Source: Actinomyces oris (GTDB lineage: Bacteria > Actinomycetota > Actinomycetes > Actinomycetales > Actinomycetaceae). Taken from it: a stretch of 64,000 nucleotides of DNA. Below the pieces are notes generated by a model. The model was not told where the DNA came from. It did no database searches and saw nothing but the letters and a program-made list of their open reading frames with translations. The stretch is from positions 1 to 64,000 of the forward strand of contig NZ_MSGO01000030.1 of the NCBI RefSeq assembly GCF_001929375.1, written 5' to 3'. This document shows, piece by piece, positions 9,422-19,149 of this stretch. The position numbers were made by a program, and so were the translations under genes. Position 1 is the stretch's first letter, and every line of letters begins with the position of its first letter.

Positions 9422-11608
9422 ATGGATCTGTCCGTCGTCGCCGTCGTGGCCACTATCGCAGCCGGTGTCTCCGTCCTGGTCGCCGTTGCCGCCGTCGTCG
9501 CCGCACGGCGCTCGACGGCGCATGCGGACCTGGCCCTCAAGGAGGCCTCACGGATCTCTCGGGCGAGCATCTCGCGGATCAACGAGGTCCAGTCCGAGGC
9601 CAGCTCGGCCCGCCTGGCGGCACGTCACGCCGCCGAGCGGCTGCGCTCGATGACCAAGGAGCGCACGACCCCCGACAGCGTCGCCGCATACCGGGTCTTC
9701 CTTCGCGAGGTCGTCGAGGACTCCAAGCACCTGCTGGGTCCCGAGGGCACCGGGACGATGAAGAACGAGGCGCTGGACCGCCTGCGGGTGGGGGCCCTGG
9801 TGGGCGGCTCGGACGAGGTGCTGCGCGCCATGCGCAACTTCGCCCTCCTGCGCACCCAGCAGCCCGAGGCCCCGTGGCCCAGTGCCTACGCCATGGCCTA
9901 CGCGCGCCTGGAGTCGGACCTGGTCACCGCGATCCGCAACGACCTGGGCTCCTCCGAGGAGTCCTTGACCGCCGACCAGATCTGGGGCGCCGTCAACGCC
10001 CGCTGCGTCGACCCCGCCTTCCGGCTGGCCCTGCTCAGCCCCCTGGAGGACGTGCTGCGCAACGCCGGGCAGGACCCGACCCACTACGACCTCGACCACA
10101 TCGTCAGGTTCGCCGACTACCCGAGCCCCGTCTCCTCCGCCGGGGCCATTGGGACCACAGGGGCCACTGGGGTCACGAGGGCCGCGCCCGCCGCCGGAGG
10201 CGCCGGCGCCTCCGGCTCAGAGCCCCGGCGGCGCTCGCGGCGGGCGCACAGCCGCGTCGCGCGGAAGGCCTCGGCGGTGCCCTCCGGGCCGGCCACCATT
10301 GCCCTGTCCGACGCCGATGTCGTGTGGCCCCCGCTCACCCCCGGCCGTCGGGGCGGGCGCGCAGCGGCTGCGGCGGGCTCCACGGCTGTTCCCGATCCGG
10401 CCCGGCCAGCGGCGCCAACAGTGCCCGCGACGACGACGGCCACCGTCCCCTCGCATGAGCCGGTACCCGGACTGTCCCCTTCGGTCTCCGACCTGGGCGA
10501 GCGGCCCAGCGGCGCGGAGCCGTCGGACACGGCGGAGGCCGCGCTCCCCCAGGAGCCGCAGCCCGACGCACCCTCGGGGCCGTCCACCGTCTCACTGCCC
10601 GAGGCCCCTTCACAGGCCGCCGGCGCCCAGCCGGCACCACCGGCGGAGACCTCGGCACGTCACGACCAGTCCCAGCAGTCCCCCGCGGGCCCGACGAGTC
10701 ACCGAGCGCCCCAGGCGCGCAGGAGAGTCTTCGAGGACCCGACCCCCAGTCGCATCTCCCGGCGCCGACGCGCCCAGGCCGCCCTGACCGGTTCATCCAT
10801 GCAAGCGGCCGCGGCTCCCGATGCGGTCACGGTCACGGGAACGGTCACAGCATCGCCCCTGGCCGCCTCCACGGTGCCGGCCTCGGGAGCATCGACGGCC
10901 TCGGCCAACACCGAGGAGACCGAGCCGGTCCTCGCCTCGACTCCCTCCGAGACGCCGACCGGGCGCCACGCCACCGAGACGCCCGCCCCACTGGTCGCAC
11001 CGGCCGCGTCCACCAGCGCTGCACCGGCGAGGCCCCACCCGGCGCAGCCGCGCCCCGACGCCCTCGCCCCGACGAGCCCACCGCCCGCGCGCCAGGACGT
11101 GCCGCCGGTGAGGGCCGCGGCGGTATCCGCGCAAACCGTCACGGTGGCCACAGGCCCCCTGCCGCCCCCGGTTGTGCCCGCCACTGCGGACCCGGCCACG
11201 GCCGCAGGTCCTACGGGGGCGTCCGGCTACGGATTCCTCCCGCCTCAGGACCCGGCCCAGGCGCCCGCCCAGGCACCCGGGGACACCAGCCGCCCCGTAC
11301 CCGACCCGTCGGGCCTGCCCATCCTCACCGCCTCCCAGCAGGCCGAGCAGTCCTTCGCAGTGGCTGCCGCCGGCGCCGTCCCCGCCGACGCCGTCGGAGC
11401 TCACCGGGCAGCAGCGGTCACAGCCGCTACAGCCAGCACAGCCGCCCCTACCGGCCCTGAACAAGCAGCCGATCCGGCTATGCAGGAGACCATGACCATT
11501 CCCACCAACCCCTCTGCCGCGACGGCCATCCCGACGGCGACGTCCTGGTCCCGAGCCCCGCAGTCCCCGCAGGACTCCGGCCGGCTCCCCCGAGCCCGCG
11601 GCGCCTGA
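9422..11608 (+). CDS. Membrane-anchored protein with a long Pro/Ala/Thr-rich tail, function unknown
   Basis: I do not recognise this 728-residue protein. Residues about 4-29 form one transmembrane helix, followed by a helical, coiled-coil-like stretch to about residue 80. A folded-looking domain runs to about residue 235 and contains EVLRAMRNFALLR and DHIVRFADYPSP. The remaining roughly 490 residues are low-complexity Ala/Pro/Thr/Ser sequence, probably disordered. With a short N-terminus before the helix, the bulk is likely cytoplasmic. AGGA lies 7 nt before the ATG. It stands just upstream of the NfeD-like and flotillin genes on the same strand, so a role in a membrane scaffold is conceivable, but nothing in the sequence proves it. 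Confidence 0.75.
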   Translation: MDLSVVAVVATIAAGVSVLVAVAAVVAARRSTAHADLALKEASRISRASISRINEVQSEASSARLAARHAAERLRSMTKERTTPDSVAAYRVFLREVVEDSKHLLGPEGTGTMKNEALDRLRVGALVGGSDEVLRAMRNFALLRTQQPEAPWPSAYAMAYARLESDLVTAIRNDLGSSEESLTADQIWGAVNARCVDPAFRLALLSPLEDVLRNAGQDPTHYDLDHIVRFADYPSPVSSAGAIGTTGATGVTRAAPAAGGAGASGSEPRRRSRRAHSRVARKASAVPSGPATIALSDADVVWPPLTPGRRGGRAAAAAGSTAVPDPARPAAPTVPATTTATVPSHEPVPGLSPSVSDLGERPSGAEPSDTAEAALPQEPQPDAPSGPSTVSLPEAPSQAAGAQPAPPAETSARHDQSQQSPAGPTSHRAPQARRRVFEDPTPSRISRRRRAQAALTGSSMQAAAAPDAVTVTGTVTASPLAASTVPASGASTASANTEETEPVLASTPSETPTGRHATETPAPLVAPAASTSAAPARPHPAQPRPDALAPTSPPPARQDVPPVRAAAVSAQTVTVATGPLPPPVVPATADPATAAGPTGASGYGFLPPQDPAQAPAQAPGDTSRPVPDPSGLPILTASQQAEQSFAVAAAGAVPADAVGAHRAAAVTAATASTAAPTGPEQAADPAMQETMTIPTNPSAATAIPTATSWSRAPQSPQDSGRLPRARGA

Positions 11609-11713
11609 GTCCAATCGGATTCTTCTCCCCACCCATCGCGGCTTCACGCCCCCGGCCCACGTGGCAGAATCCAGGTGTTGGAGGCCGAGTGGCCTGCACG
11701 GAAGGGAGCTGGT

Positions 11714-12217
11714 GTGGGCATCTTCGCCTGGTGCGCGATCATCGGCTGCACCGTCCTGGTGGCCGGCATCCTGTTCGACGGGCCGCTGGACGCCCTCCTG
11801 CCCGATGGGCTCGTGCCGATCCTCGCTCTGCCGGTGGCCGTGTTCGGAGCCATCGGCATGGGGGTGACGGCGACGACGGGCTCGGCCGCCACGCAGGCGC
11901 CGGCGGCGGTGCTGTGGGGCGTCCCTGCCGTAGCGGCTCTCGGATCCGGGGCGCTCATGCGCTGGCTGTGGAACCGGCTCAGGCGCTCCATGCCGTTGAA
12001 CACGGCTCCGCCCACCGCCGCGGAGCTGGTTGGTGACAAGGTCACCGTCCTGTGGTGGAAGGACGGCAGCGGCGAGGTTCGCGCCGTCACGCGCGGCCAC
12101 CAGCTCACCTTGCCGGCGCGCTCCGAGCAGCCGCTGCACTCGGGGCAGAGCGCCTGGGTGCTCGACGCCGTCGACTCCACCCTCACCATCGTCCCCTGGG
12201 AGCAGATCAGCAGCTGA
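11714..12217 (+). CDS. NfeD-like membrane protein (partner of flotillin)
   Basis: The 167-residue protein has an N-terminal helix (residues about 3-20) and two more hydrophobic segments (about 33-50 and 60-80). A soluble C-terminal domain follows in which ELVGDKVTVLWWKDGSGEV and SAWVLDAVDSTLTIVPWE resemble the OB-like domain of NfeD proteins. Such proteins accompany SPFH/flotillin genes and are thought to help assemble membrane microdomains. The flotillin begins 110 nt downstream. The GTG at 11714 is chosen because GGGAG lies about 5 nt before it; the upstream ATG at 11675 lacks a ribosome site. Length is short for NfeD, resembling the NfeD1b class. Confidence 0.7.
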   Translation: MGIFAWCAIIGCTVLVAGILFDGPLDALLPDGLVPILALPVAVFGAIGMGVTATTGSAATQAPAAVLWGVPAVAALGSGALMRWLWNRLRRSMPLNTAPPTAAELVGDKVTVLWWKDGSGEVRAVTRGHQLTLPARSEQPLHSGQSAWVLDAVDSTLTIVPWEQISS

Positions 12218-12327
12218 GCCCGCCGGGGGCCGCCGACAAACCGCAGGCCCCGCCCGATGCTCACGCCGACGCCCCGCCCGCCGTCCTCTTCCCTCATCCC
12301 ATCTCCCCACACAGAAAGGAACCCCGC

Positions 12328-13779
12328 ATGGGTGTATCAATCATCGGCCTGATCGTCATCGTCGCCATCATCGTGCTGGCGGCGGTCGCCTACCTGTTCA
12401 GCCGCATCGTCGTCGTCCCCTCCAACCTCACCGGCCTGGTCTCCGGGTCGAACCGGGGCACGGTCAAGATCATCCACCCCGGTGGGCGCGACTTCGTCCT
12501 GCCGGTCATCCAGTCCATCCAGTACCTGCCCTTCACCCAGACCACGATCGGTTTCAAGGTCACCGCCGAGGACGAGAACAAGATCCATGTCAACGTCGCC
12601 GCCGTGGCCGCCGTCAAGGTCGGTGACTCCGACGAGCAGGTGCGCGCCGCGGCCAAGCGCTTCCTGGGCAAGCCCAACACGGACCAGGCCATCGCCGACT
12701 CCGCCCGGGAGGCGCTCATCGGCTCCCTGCGCTCGATCATCGGCCACATGACGGTCACCGACCTCATCTCCGACCGCGACGCCCTTCAGCGCAACGTCTT
12801 CGACGACGCCAAGAGCATCATGGCCAACATGGGCCTGGAGATCGACATGCTCCAGGTCTCCGAGATCACCGACGCCGGCGGGTACATCGAGTCCCTGGGC
12901 GTGCCCGAGCAGCAGCGTGTCGAGAAGGACGCCCGCATCGCGCGGGCCAACGCCGAGCGCGAGGCCCGCGACGCCGAGGTCACCTCCCGGCAGCAGATCG
13001 CCGAGCGCGAGCGCGACCTGTCCCTGCGTCAGGCCCAGCTCAAGGCCGAGACGGACAAGGCCCAGGCCGACGCCGACTCCGCCGGCCCGATCGCCCGCGC
13101 CGCCAAGGAGCGCGAGATCGCCATCATCGGGCAGGAGGCGGCCGAGGCCAAGGCCGCCCTGACCGAGCGCGAGCTGGACTCCACGGTGCGCAAGCCCGCC
13201 GACGCCGCCCGCTACCAGCGTGAGCAGGAGGCTCAGGCCTCCAAGACCGAGGCGCTGCTGCGGGCCCAGGCCGAGGCCGAGCGCACCCGTCTGGACTCCG
13301 AGGCCCAGGCCCAGGCCACCGTGGCCCGCGCCGAGGCCGAGGCCAAGGCGACCGCGGCCCGGGCCCGCGCCGAGGCCGAGGCCATCGCGTCCCGGGGTCA
13401 GGCCGAGGCCGACACGATCCGCGCCGCCGGTGAGGCCGAGGCCAAGGCCATGAGTGACAAGGCGGACGCCCTGGCCAAGTACGGCGAGGCCGCCACCCGC
13501 CAGATGCTGCTGGACAAGGCCCCCGAGATCGCACGGGCCCTGAGCGAGCCGCTGGCCAGCGTGCGCGACCTGTCGATCATCTCCACCGAGGGCGCCTCCG
13601 CCCTGCCCAAGGCGGTGGCCAACAACGTCGAGCAGCTCGATCTCATCCTGCGCAGCCTCGTGGGCACCGGACTGACCGACATGGTGGGCGGTCACCTGCC
13701 GGGCTCGGACGCCTCCACCGACCGTGACAACCATGACGGCGGGGCCCCGGCCGACGTCGTCGACCACCCATCGCGCTGA
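12328..13779 (+). CDS. Flotillin-family SPFH protein
   Basis: A 483-residue membrane scaffold protein. The N-terminal helix (residues about 4-27, rich in Ile/Val) anchors it. The SPFH/Band 7 domain spans about 30-190 (FVLPVIQSIQYLPFTQTTIG; VNVAAVAAVKVGDSDEQV). A long Ala/Glu/Arg coiled coil (about 195-385), with repeated AEAEAKA-like units, mediates oligomerisation. Flotillins organise lipid microdomains and membrane fluidity. The ATG at 12328 follows AGAAAGGA and is the first start that places the helix at the N-terminus. The codon bias of the coiled coil creates long antisense open frames that are not genes. It pairs with the upstream NfeD-like gene. Confidence 0.93.
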   Translation: MGVSIIGLIVIVAIIVLAAVAYLFSRIVVVPSNLTGLVSGSNRGTVKIIHPGGRDFVLPVIQSIQYLPFTQTTIGFKVTAEDENKIHVNVAAVAAVKVGDSDEQVRAAAKRFLGKPNTDQAIADSAREALIGSLRSIIGHMTVTDLISDRDALQRNVFDDAKSIMANMGLEIDMLQVSEITDAGGYIESLGVPEQQRVEKDARIARANAEREARDAEVTSRQQIAERERDLSLRQAQLKAETDKAQADADSAGPIARAAKEREIAIIGQEAAEAKAALTERELDSTVRKPADAARYQREQEAQASKTEALLRAQAEAERTRLDSEAQAQATVARAEAEAKATAARARAEAEAIASRGQAEADTIRAAGEAEAKAMSDKADALAKYGEAATRQMLLDKAPEIARALSEPLASVRDLSIISTEGASALPKAVANNVEQLDLILRSLVGTGLTDMVGGHLPGSDASTDRDNHDGGAPADVVDHPSR

Positions 13780-13907
13780 CGATCGGCCGGTCCGCAACAA
13801 ATTGAGATCATCCACGTGGCCGGGTGCGGTATTTCTCCGTCCAACCGCGCCCGGTCACGTAACATGTCCCCCGTCAATCCAGCAGAGTCAGTACCGGGCA
13901 GGTCACC

Positions 13908-15284
13908 ATGCGTCGTCGCATCTTCCTCACCGCCGCACTCGGCGCCACCGCGGGCGCCGGTGCCCTGTCCTTGAGCGGCTGCGCGAGCATCAAGCAGCGC
14001 ATCGCACGCACGCTGATCCCTCAACCACCCACTGTCCTTCACGCATCACTGTCCACGCCCCCGGAAGCCACCGCCATCCCGACCAACTTCGGCAGTGAGG
14101 CGGTGTGGCCCCTGCGCGTCAAGGAGAATCAGAATCATCCGTGGCCGACCAACGCGATGGTCGAGACCACCCGCGGCTCCTTTCTCATCGCCTATGACGT
14201 CAACAGCGACGACGACACCGCCGGCTTGTCCGGCGACCGCCCCATCATCGTGGACCTGAAGGGGCCGACGACCTACACCCTCGTACCGGACGACTCCGAG
14301 CACGGGTATCGCATCGAGCCGATGACAGTCCCCCAGGTCGGTGGCGTTCCCGGAGGAAACCGCATCGCCCCCGGCACACTCATCACCGAGCAGTTCACCA
14401 GCGCCGCTGCGTGTGACGACGAGTTCGCCTATCTCATCACCGGTCGCGAGGACGTCGTCAACGAGCGCCCCGAGAACCGGGGACGAGTCAGTCTGCTCAA
14501 GATCCGCCTGGCCGACCGCCGCATCGTCGCCAGCACGCTGATCGGGGAGAATCTTGCCCTCAAGGCGAGGGCGTCGACCTACCGTGCCGGCTCCTCGATG
14601 ACACTGACCTCCGACGGCGCCAGCCTCCTGATCACCAGCACCGTCCCGCACCGGGCCCTGCGACTGTCGACGAAGGACCTGTCCGTACAGTTCGACCTGG
14701 ACTCCGTCACCTCCCAGCGCTTCTGCGCGGTGGACGGCGGCGAGGCGGTGGCCCTGCTCAGTGACGACGAGAAGGTCCACACGGCCATCGTCACCCTCGC
14801 CGACGGCGTCACCCACCCCATCGAGAACGTGAGCGCCCAGCTCGTGCACCAGGGTTATCTCTACGCCGTCGACAGCCGCGCGAAGGAGCCGCCCTACCCC
14901 GAGGTGTGCATCAACCTCGCCACCGGTGAGCGGACCGAGCTGACGGATCTGCCGGTCGACAAGGAGGACAAGCACGCCAGCCTCACCGCGAGCAACGGGT
15001 ACGTCATCAGGAAGACCGACTACATCCAGGTCCGCAAGAACGGCTCCGCGACCGCGATGCTCACCCGGAAGTCCACCGAGAAGGAGTCCTACAAGAGCGC
15101 GGCGATCTACGGCTCCATCCTCTACCTCGCCCTCAATGGCGGCCGTCTACGTCTCATCAACCTGGACACCGGTGCGGTGATCCTGGAGTCCCCGACCGGC
15201 GGCCAGCACGAGATGGTGACGGTGACGCCCTACGGATTCAGCAACGAGGGCGCCTTCTACCCGGCCACCGCCTGGAAGTCCTGA
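13908..15284 (+). CDS. Secreted lipoprotein, probable beta-propeller, function unknown
   Basis: The 458-residue protein starts with a Tat-like arginine cluster (MRRRIFLTAALG) and a hydrophobic segment ending in the lipobox LSGC (Cys25), so it should be lipid-anchored outside the membrane. The mature part is rich in short beta strands with repeated patterns such as SLLKIRLADRRIVAS and LYAVDSRA, suggesting a WD40/quinoprotein-like propeller. No catalytic motif is visible. The start has only a weak ribosome site. TAACAT at 13859-13864 could be its -10 box. It stands alone between the flotillin gene and a convergent MFS gene, so context gives no function. Confidence 0.75.
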   Translation: MRRRIFLTAALGATAGAGALSLSGCASIKQRIARTLIPQPPTVLHASLSTPPEATAIPTNFGSEAVWPLRVKENQNHPWPTNAMVETTRGSFLIAYDVNSDDDTAGLSGDRPIIVDLKGPTTYTLVPDDSEHGYRIEPMTVPQVGGVPGGNRIAPGTLITEQFTSAAACDDEFAYLITGREDVVNERPENRGRVSLLKIRLADRRIVASTLIGENLALKARASTYRAGSSMTLTSDGASLLITSTVPHRALRLSTKDLSVQFDLDSVTSQRFCAVDGGEAVALLSDDEKVHTAIVTLADGVTHPIENVSAQLVHQGYLYAVDSRAKEPPYPEVCINLATGERTELTDLPVDKEDKHASLTASNGYVIRKTDYIQVRKNGSATAMLTRKSTEKESYKSAAIYGSILYLALNGGRLRLINLDTGAVILESPTGGQHEMVTVTPYGFSNEGAFYPATAWKS

Positions 15285-15321
15285 GCCCGCGCCCGCTGAA
15301 GCCCTCGCACCGCTCGGGCAC

Positions 15322-16704
15322 TCAGATGACCTCGAGGGGCTCGCCCTTGGTCTCACGGGCCAGCAGGTAGATGAAACCGCCCAGGACCAGCATGGCCGCG
15401 AAGAAGAGGAAGGCCGGGACGACGGCCGCCAGCGGGTGCGCCAGCTCCTGGAGGCTGCCGGAGCCGAGCATCGCCCCCATGAGCAGGGGGCCGAGGATCT
15501 TGGCGCTCGCACCGATGCCGTAGCCCAGGCCCAGACCGGTGCCCCGGGCGTCGTCGGGGAACTGCTCACCGCCGAAGGCGTTGAGGATCCCGAAGGCGCC
15601 GTCGCCGAAGCCCATCGTGATGCAGATGCCGGTGAAGAAGACGATCCACGAAGCCTCCCAGTGGGCGGAGAGGGCCACGATGACCGCACCGAGCGCCCCG
15701 ATGAGACCGAAGGAGAAGATCGTCCAGCGCCGCCCGATCCGGTCGGCGAGCCAGGCCGAGGTCAGGCGCCCGAGCAGATCCACCAGGGAGACTCCCATGA
15801 AGAGCGTCCCCACGGCGTCGGCGCCGATGTCGGTGAAGCCGATCTCCAGGAGCGTCTGCCCCCAGGACTGCACGGTGAAGGAGCCCAGGATGAAGCAGAA
15901 GGAGCCGACCGAGACGATGAGCAGGTCCCGCAGGTGCTTGCGCAGCAGCTCGCGGTAGGCGATGCGCGGTCCGGTCCGCACCGGCGGCAGGGCTCCGACG
16001 GCGTCGGGGCTCAGCTCCAGGGCCCAGGCGATGGACTCGCGGGCCTCGCGCTCGCGGCCCTGGGAGAGCAGGAAGCGGGGCGACTCCGGGACGAGCCGGA
16101 TCCAGGCCAGCAGGAGGATCGGGAGGACCCCCAGCGCAATGAGGCCGCGCCAGCTGTCATGCAGGGCCCGCTGCGCCAGGGAGCCCAGGAAGAGCCCCAG
16201 CGGGATGAACACTGAGCCGAGCCCGGACAGCAGACCGCGCTGCCTGGTGGGCACGAACTCCTGGACGTAAGGGATGGAGACGATGTTGAGGCCCCCGACG
16301 CCCACACCGACCAGCACCCGCAGGAGGGCCAGCATCATCCACCAGCCGGTGGGGGTGAACACCGAGGCCAGGGTGAAGACGGTGAAGAGCAGGACGCACC
16401 AGAAGAAGGTGCGTCGTCGGCCCATCCGGTCGGCGGCCCGGCCCCACAGGACCGAGCCGAGCACCGTCCCGAGCCCGGAGCAGGCCAGGATGACACCGGT
16501 CTCGAAACCGCCCAGGCTCCACTCCCTCTGGAGCTGGACGACGGCGAAGCCGATGAGGAACATGTCGAAGAACTCAGAGACGTTGGCGACAATCGCCAGA
16601 GCGATGATGCTTCGCTGATGGTCCGTCAGGGGCCGGGAGTCGATCTGCTCCAAAGCGCTCCCGCGAGCCGCCGCCGACACCGGGCGTCCCATTGCTGTAC
16701 CCAT
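15322..16704 (-). CDS. MFS transporter, sugar-porter/general-substrate type
   Basis: This 460-residue, 12-TM transporter has the sugar-porter signatures GRAADRMGRRRT between TM2 and TM3, VPESPRFLLSQGREREA at the end of TM6 and the equivalent ADRIGRRWT between TM8 and TM9. It probably imports a sugar, polyol or organic acid with protons. Substrate identity cannot be read from the sequence; members of this family handle inositol, aromatic acids, metabolites and sugars. It is monocistronic and divergent from transketolase. Its start ATG has TAGAGT 9 nt upstream and no strong ribosome site, so the mRNA may have almost no leader. Confidence 0.88.
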   Translation of the reverse strand: MGTAMGRPVSAAARGSALEQIDSRPLTDHQRSIIALAIVANVSEFFDMFLIGFAVVQLQREWSLGGFETGVILACSGLGTVLGSVLWGRAADRMGRRRTFFWCVLLFTVFTLASVFTPTGWWMMLALLRVLVGVGVGGLNIVSIPYVQEFVPTRQRGLLSGLGSVFIPLGLFLGSLAQRALHDSWRGLIALGVLPILLLAWIRLVPESPRFLLSQGREREARESIAWALELSPDAVGALPPVRTGPRIAYRELLRKHLRDLLIVSVGSFCFILGSFTVQSWGQTLLEIGFTDIGADAVGTLFMGVSLVDLLGRLTSAWLADRIGRRWTIFSFGLIGALGAVIVALSAHWEASWIVFFTGICITMGFGDGAFGILNAFGGEQFPDDARGTGLGLGYGIGASAKILGPLLMGAMLGSGSLQELAHPLAAVVPAFLFFAAMLVLGGFIYLLARETKGEPLEVI

Positions 16705-16915
16705 ATGCGGCCCACTCTAGGCCAAGGGGGCGGCCGCCCCGGGCACAGGCCCCGGCTGTGAGAGACACACGCGCTCATGGTTGTACTTGCCCGCCTCCAC
16801 GGAAGCGGGAAGGATCATCCCTGATGCCCGCCCGCGGATGCACCGCGATGCACCGCCGTCACGGCGCCCGTGGCCACGGGCAAGACGCACCCTCATGCAC
16901 AAGGAGTCCGCAGTT

Positions 16916-19006
16916 ATGAGCGCTGAGCCGCTGCTCACCGACCTCGACCGTCAGACCATCGCGGTGTCCAAGGCCCTGGCCGCCGACGCCGTGGAGAAGG
17001 CCGGGTCGGGGCACCCCGGCACGCCGATCTCCCTGGCGGGGGTGGCGTGGCTGCTCTACCAGCGTGAAATGGTCCACGACCCGGCGGACCCGGGCTGGCT
17101 GGGACGCGACCGGTTCGTCCTGTCCATCGGGCACGCCTCACTGATGCAGTACATCCAGCTGTTCCTGGCCGGATACGACATCGACCTGGAGGGCTTCACG
17201 GCCTTCCGCTCCCCGGCCGGCCTGCCGGGTCACCCCGAGTTCGGTGAGGTCGCCGGGGTGGAGACCACCACGGGCCCGCTGGGGGCGGGTTTCGCCAACG
17301 CGGTGGGCCTGGCCATGGCGGCGCGCCGCGAGCACGGGCTGCTCGACGCCGGTACCCCACTGGGTGAGTCGGTCTTCGACCACTTCGTCTACACGGTCCT
17401 CGGCGACGGCTGCATGCAGGAGGGCGTGACCTCGGAGGCCGCCTCCCTGGCCGGGACCCAGCAGCTGGGCAACCTCATCGCCATCTACGACGACAACGAC
17501 ATCTCCATCGAGGGCGACACGGACATCGCCTTCACCGAGGACGTCTCGGCCCGCTTCGAGGCCTACGGCTGGCAGGTGCTCGACGTCGACTGGCGCACCG
17601 GCCCCGACGGTTACGCGGAGAACCTTGAGGCGCTGCACGAGGCCATCGTGGCGGCCCGCGCTGAGAGCACGCGCCCGTCGCTGATCCGCCTGCACACGGT
17701 CATCGCCTGGCCCTCCCCGACCAAGCAGGGCCAGGCCTCCTCCCACGGCGCCAGGCTCGGGGCCGAGGAGATCGCCGGGCTCAAGCGGGCCCTGGGCCTG
17801 GACCCCGAGCAGAGCTTCATCCTGCCCGACGACGTCGTCTCCCACGCCCGCAAGCGGGCCGCCGACAACGCCCGGGCCGCCCGAGTGGCCTGGGACGAGC
17901 GCTTCGCGACCTGGCGGCGGGCCAACCCCGCCGGCGCCGCGCTGCTGGAGCGTCTTGAGGCCCACCGCCTGCCCGAGGGCCTTCAGGAGGCCCTGCCGAC
18001 CTGGGAGGTGGGTGAGTCCCTGGCCACCCGTGCGGCGTCGGGCAAGGTGCTCTCCGCCCTGGCCGGTGTGGTGCCCGAGCTGTGGGGCGGCTCGGCGGAT
18101 CTGGCCGGCTCGAACAACACGACCATGGCCGGCGAGCCCTCCTTCCTACCCGCCTGCCTGGCGCAGTCCGAGGGCGACGGGCCCTTCGGGCGCACCCTCC
18201 ACTTCGGTGTGCGCGAGCACGCCATGGGCTCGATCCTCAACGGGATCGCCCTGGACGGGCTCACCCGCCCCTACGGGGGCACCTTCATGGTGTTCTCCGA
18301 CTACATGCGCCCGGCCGTGCGCCTGGCGGCGCTCATGGGCATCGGACCGGTCCTCGTGTGGTCCCACGACTCCATCGGGGTCGGCGAGGACGGCCCCACC
18401 CACCAGCCCGTCGAGCACCTGGCGGCACTGCGCGCGATCCCCGGCCTGGCCGTGGTGCGCCCCGGGGACGCCAACGAGACCGCCGCGGCCTGGGCGGAGA
18501 TCCTGCGCCGTCACGACGAGCCGGCCGGCATCGCCCTGTCACGTCAGAACCTCACCGTGAGCGCCTCCGCCACGGCCGCCGCCGAGGGCGTGCGCCGCGG
18601 CGCCTACGTCCTGGCCGAGGCCGCCGACGCCGATGGGCGCCAGACGGCCCCGGAGGTCGTCCTGATCGCCACCGGCTCCGAGGTCGGGGTGGCCGTGGCC
18701 GCCCGAGACATCCTCCAGGAGCAGGGCACCCCCACCCGGGTGGTCTCCGCCCCCTGCCTGGAGTGGTTCGCCCAGCAGGACGCCGCCTACCGGGAGCAGG
18801 TGCTGCCGGTAGGCGCCGCCAGGGTCGCCGTCGAGGCGGGTATTGCCCTGGGATGGCGCGATCTCGTCGGCGACGCCGGCGAGATCGTCTCCCTGGAGCA
18901 CTACGGCGCCTCCGCCACCGCCTCCGCCCTGTTCGAGGAGTACGGCTTCACCGCCGACAACGTCGCCCAGCGGGCCCGCCAGGCCCTGGCCCGCACCCGC
19001 GGCTGA
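16916..19006 (+). CDS. tkt: Transketolase
   Basis: This thiamine-diphosphate enzyme interconverts pentose and hexose phosphates in the non-oxidative pentose phosphate pathway. The 696-residue protein has the full domain order: the N-terminal TPP domain with GSGHPGTPISLAG and the cofactor motif GDGCMQEGVTSEAASLAG, ending in an Asp-Asn-rich stretch (YDDNDISIEGD); the Pyr domain with FGVREHAMGSILNG; and the C-terminal domain. AAGGAG lies 9 nt before the ATG; an in-frame upstream ATG at 16781 would add 45 unlikely residues. No transaldolase or glucose-6-phosphate dehydrogenase gene follows, unlike in many actinobacteria. A 29-bp perfect hairpin ends the unit. Confidence 0.97.
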   Translation: MSAEPLLTDLDRQTIAVSKALAADAVEKAGSGHPGTPISLAGVAWLLYQREMVHDPADPGWLGRDRFVLSIGHASLMQYIQLFLAGYDIDLEGFTAFRSPAGLPGHPEFGEVAGVETTTGPLGAGFANAVGLAMAARREHGLLDAGTPLGESVFDHFVYTVLGDGCMQEGVTSEAASLAGTQQLGNLIAIYDDNDISIEGDTDIAFTEDVSARFEAYGWQVLDVDWRTGPDGYAENLEALHEAIVAARAESTRPSLIRLHTVIAWPSPTKQGQASSHGARLGAEEIAGLKRALGLDPEQSFILPDDVVSHARKRAADNARAARVAWDERFATWRRANPAGAALLERLEAHRLPEGLQEALPTWEVGESLATRAASGKVLSALAGVVPELWGGSADLAGSNNTTMAGEPSFLPACLAQSEGDGPFGRTLHFGVREHAMGSILNGIALDGLTRPYGGTFMVFSDYMRPAVRLAALMGIGPVLVWSHDSIGVGEDGPTHQPVEHLAALRAIPGLAVVRPGDANETAAAWAEILRRHDEPAGIALSRQNLTVSASATAAAEGVRRGAYVLAEAADADGRQTAPEVVLIATGSEVGVAVAARDILQEQGTPTRVVSAPCLEWFAQQDAAYREQVLPVGAARVAVEAGIALGWRDLVGDAGEIVSLEHYGASATASALFEEYGFTADNVAQRARQALARTRG

Positions 19007-19039
19007 GGCCCGCCGCGCCCGCAGCCGCCCCACCAGCAC

Positions 19040-19106
19040 CGAGCCGGGCATTTTTCGCGTAGCCCTACAGAAAAACCGTAGGGCTACGCGAAAAATGCCC
19101 GGCTCG
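19040..19106. repeat. 29-bp perfect inverted repeat between tkt and radA, probable strong terminator
   Basis: Bases 19040-19068 pair perfectly with 19078-19106 around a 9-nt AGAAAAACC loop. The arms carry TTTTT and AAAAA runs, so either orientation could act as an intrinsic terminator. The stem is far longer and more perfect than a normal terminator, which suggests a mobile or repetitive palindromic element used as one. Confidence 0.85.
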
Positions 19107-19137
19107 ACGTGTGGGGATAGATGTCGGTGGGCCCCAA

Positions 19138-19143
19138 TACTCT
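19138..19143 (+). promoter_or_regulatory. Candidate -10 box (TACTCT) of radA
   Basis: TACTCT ends 6 nt before the radA ATG; no Shine-Dalgarno is present in between, so a leaderless message is likely. Confidence 0.4.
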
Positions 19144-19149
19144 CCGGTC

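Noticed and set aside
12337-13815. 492-codon minus-strand frame opposite the flotillin
   Set aside because: Created by the repetitive Glu/Ala codons of the coiled coil; no ribosome site or homology.
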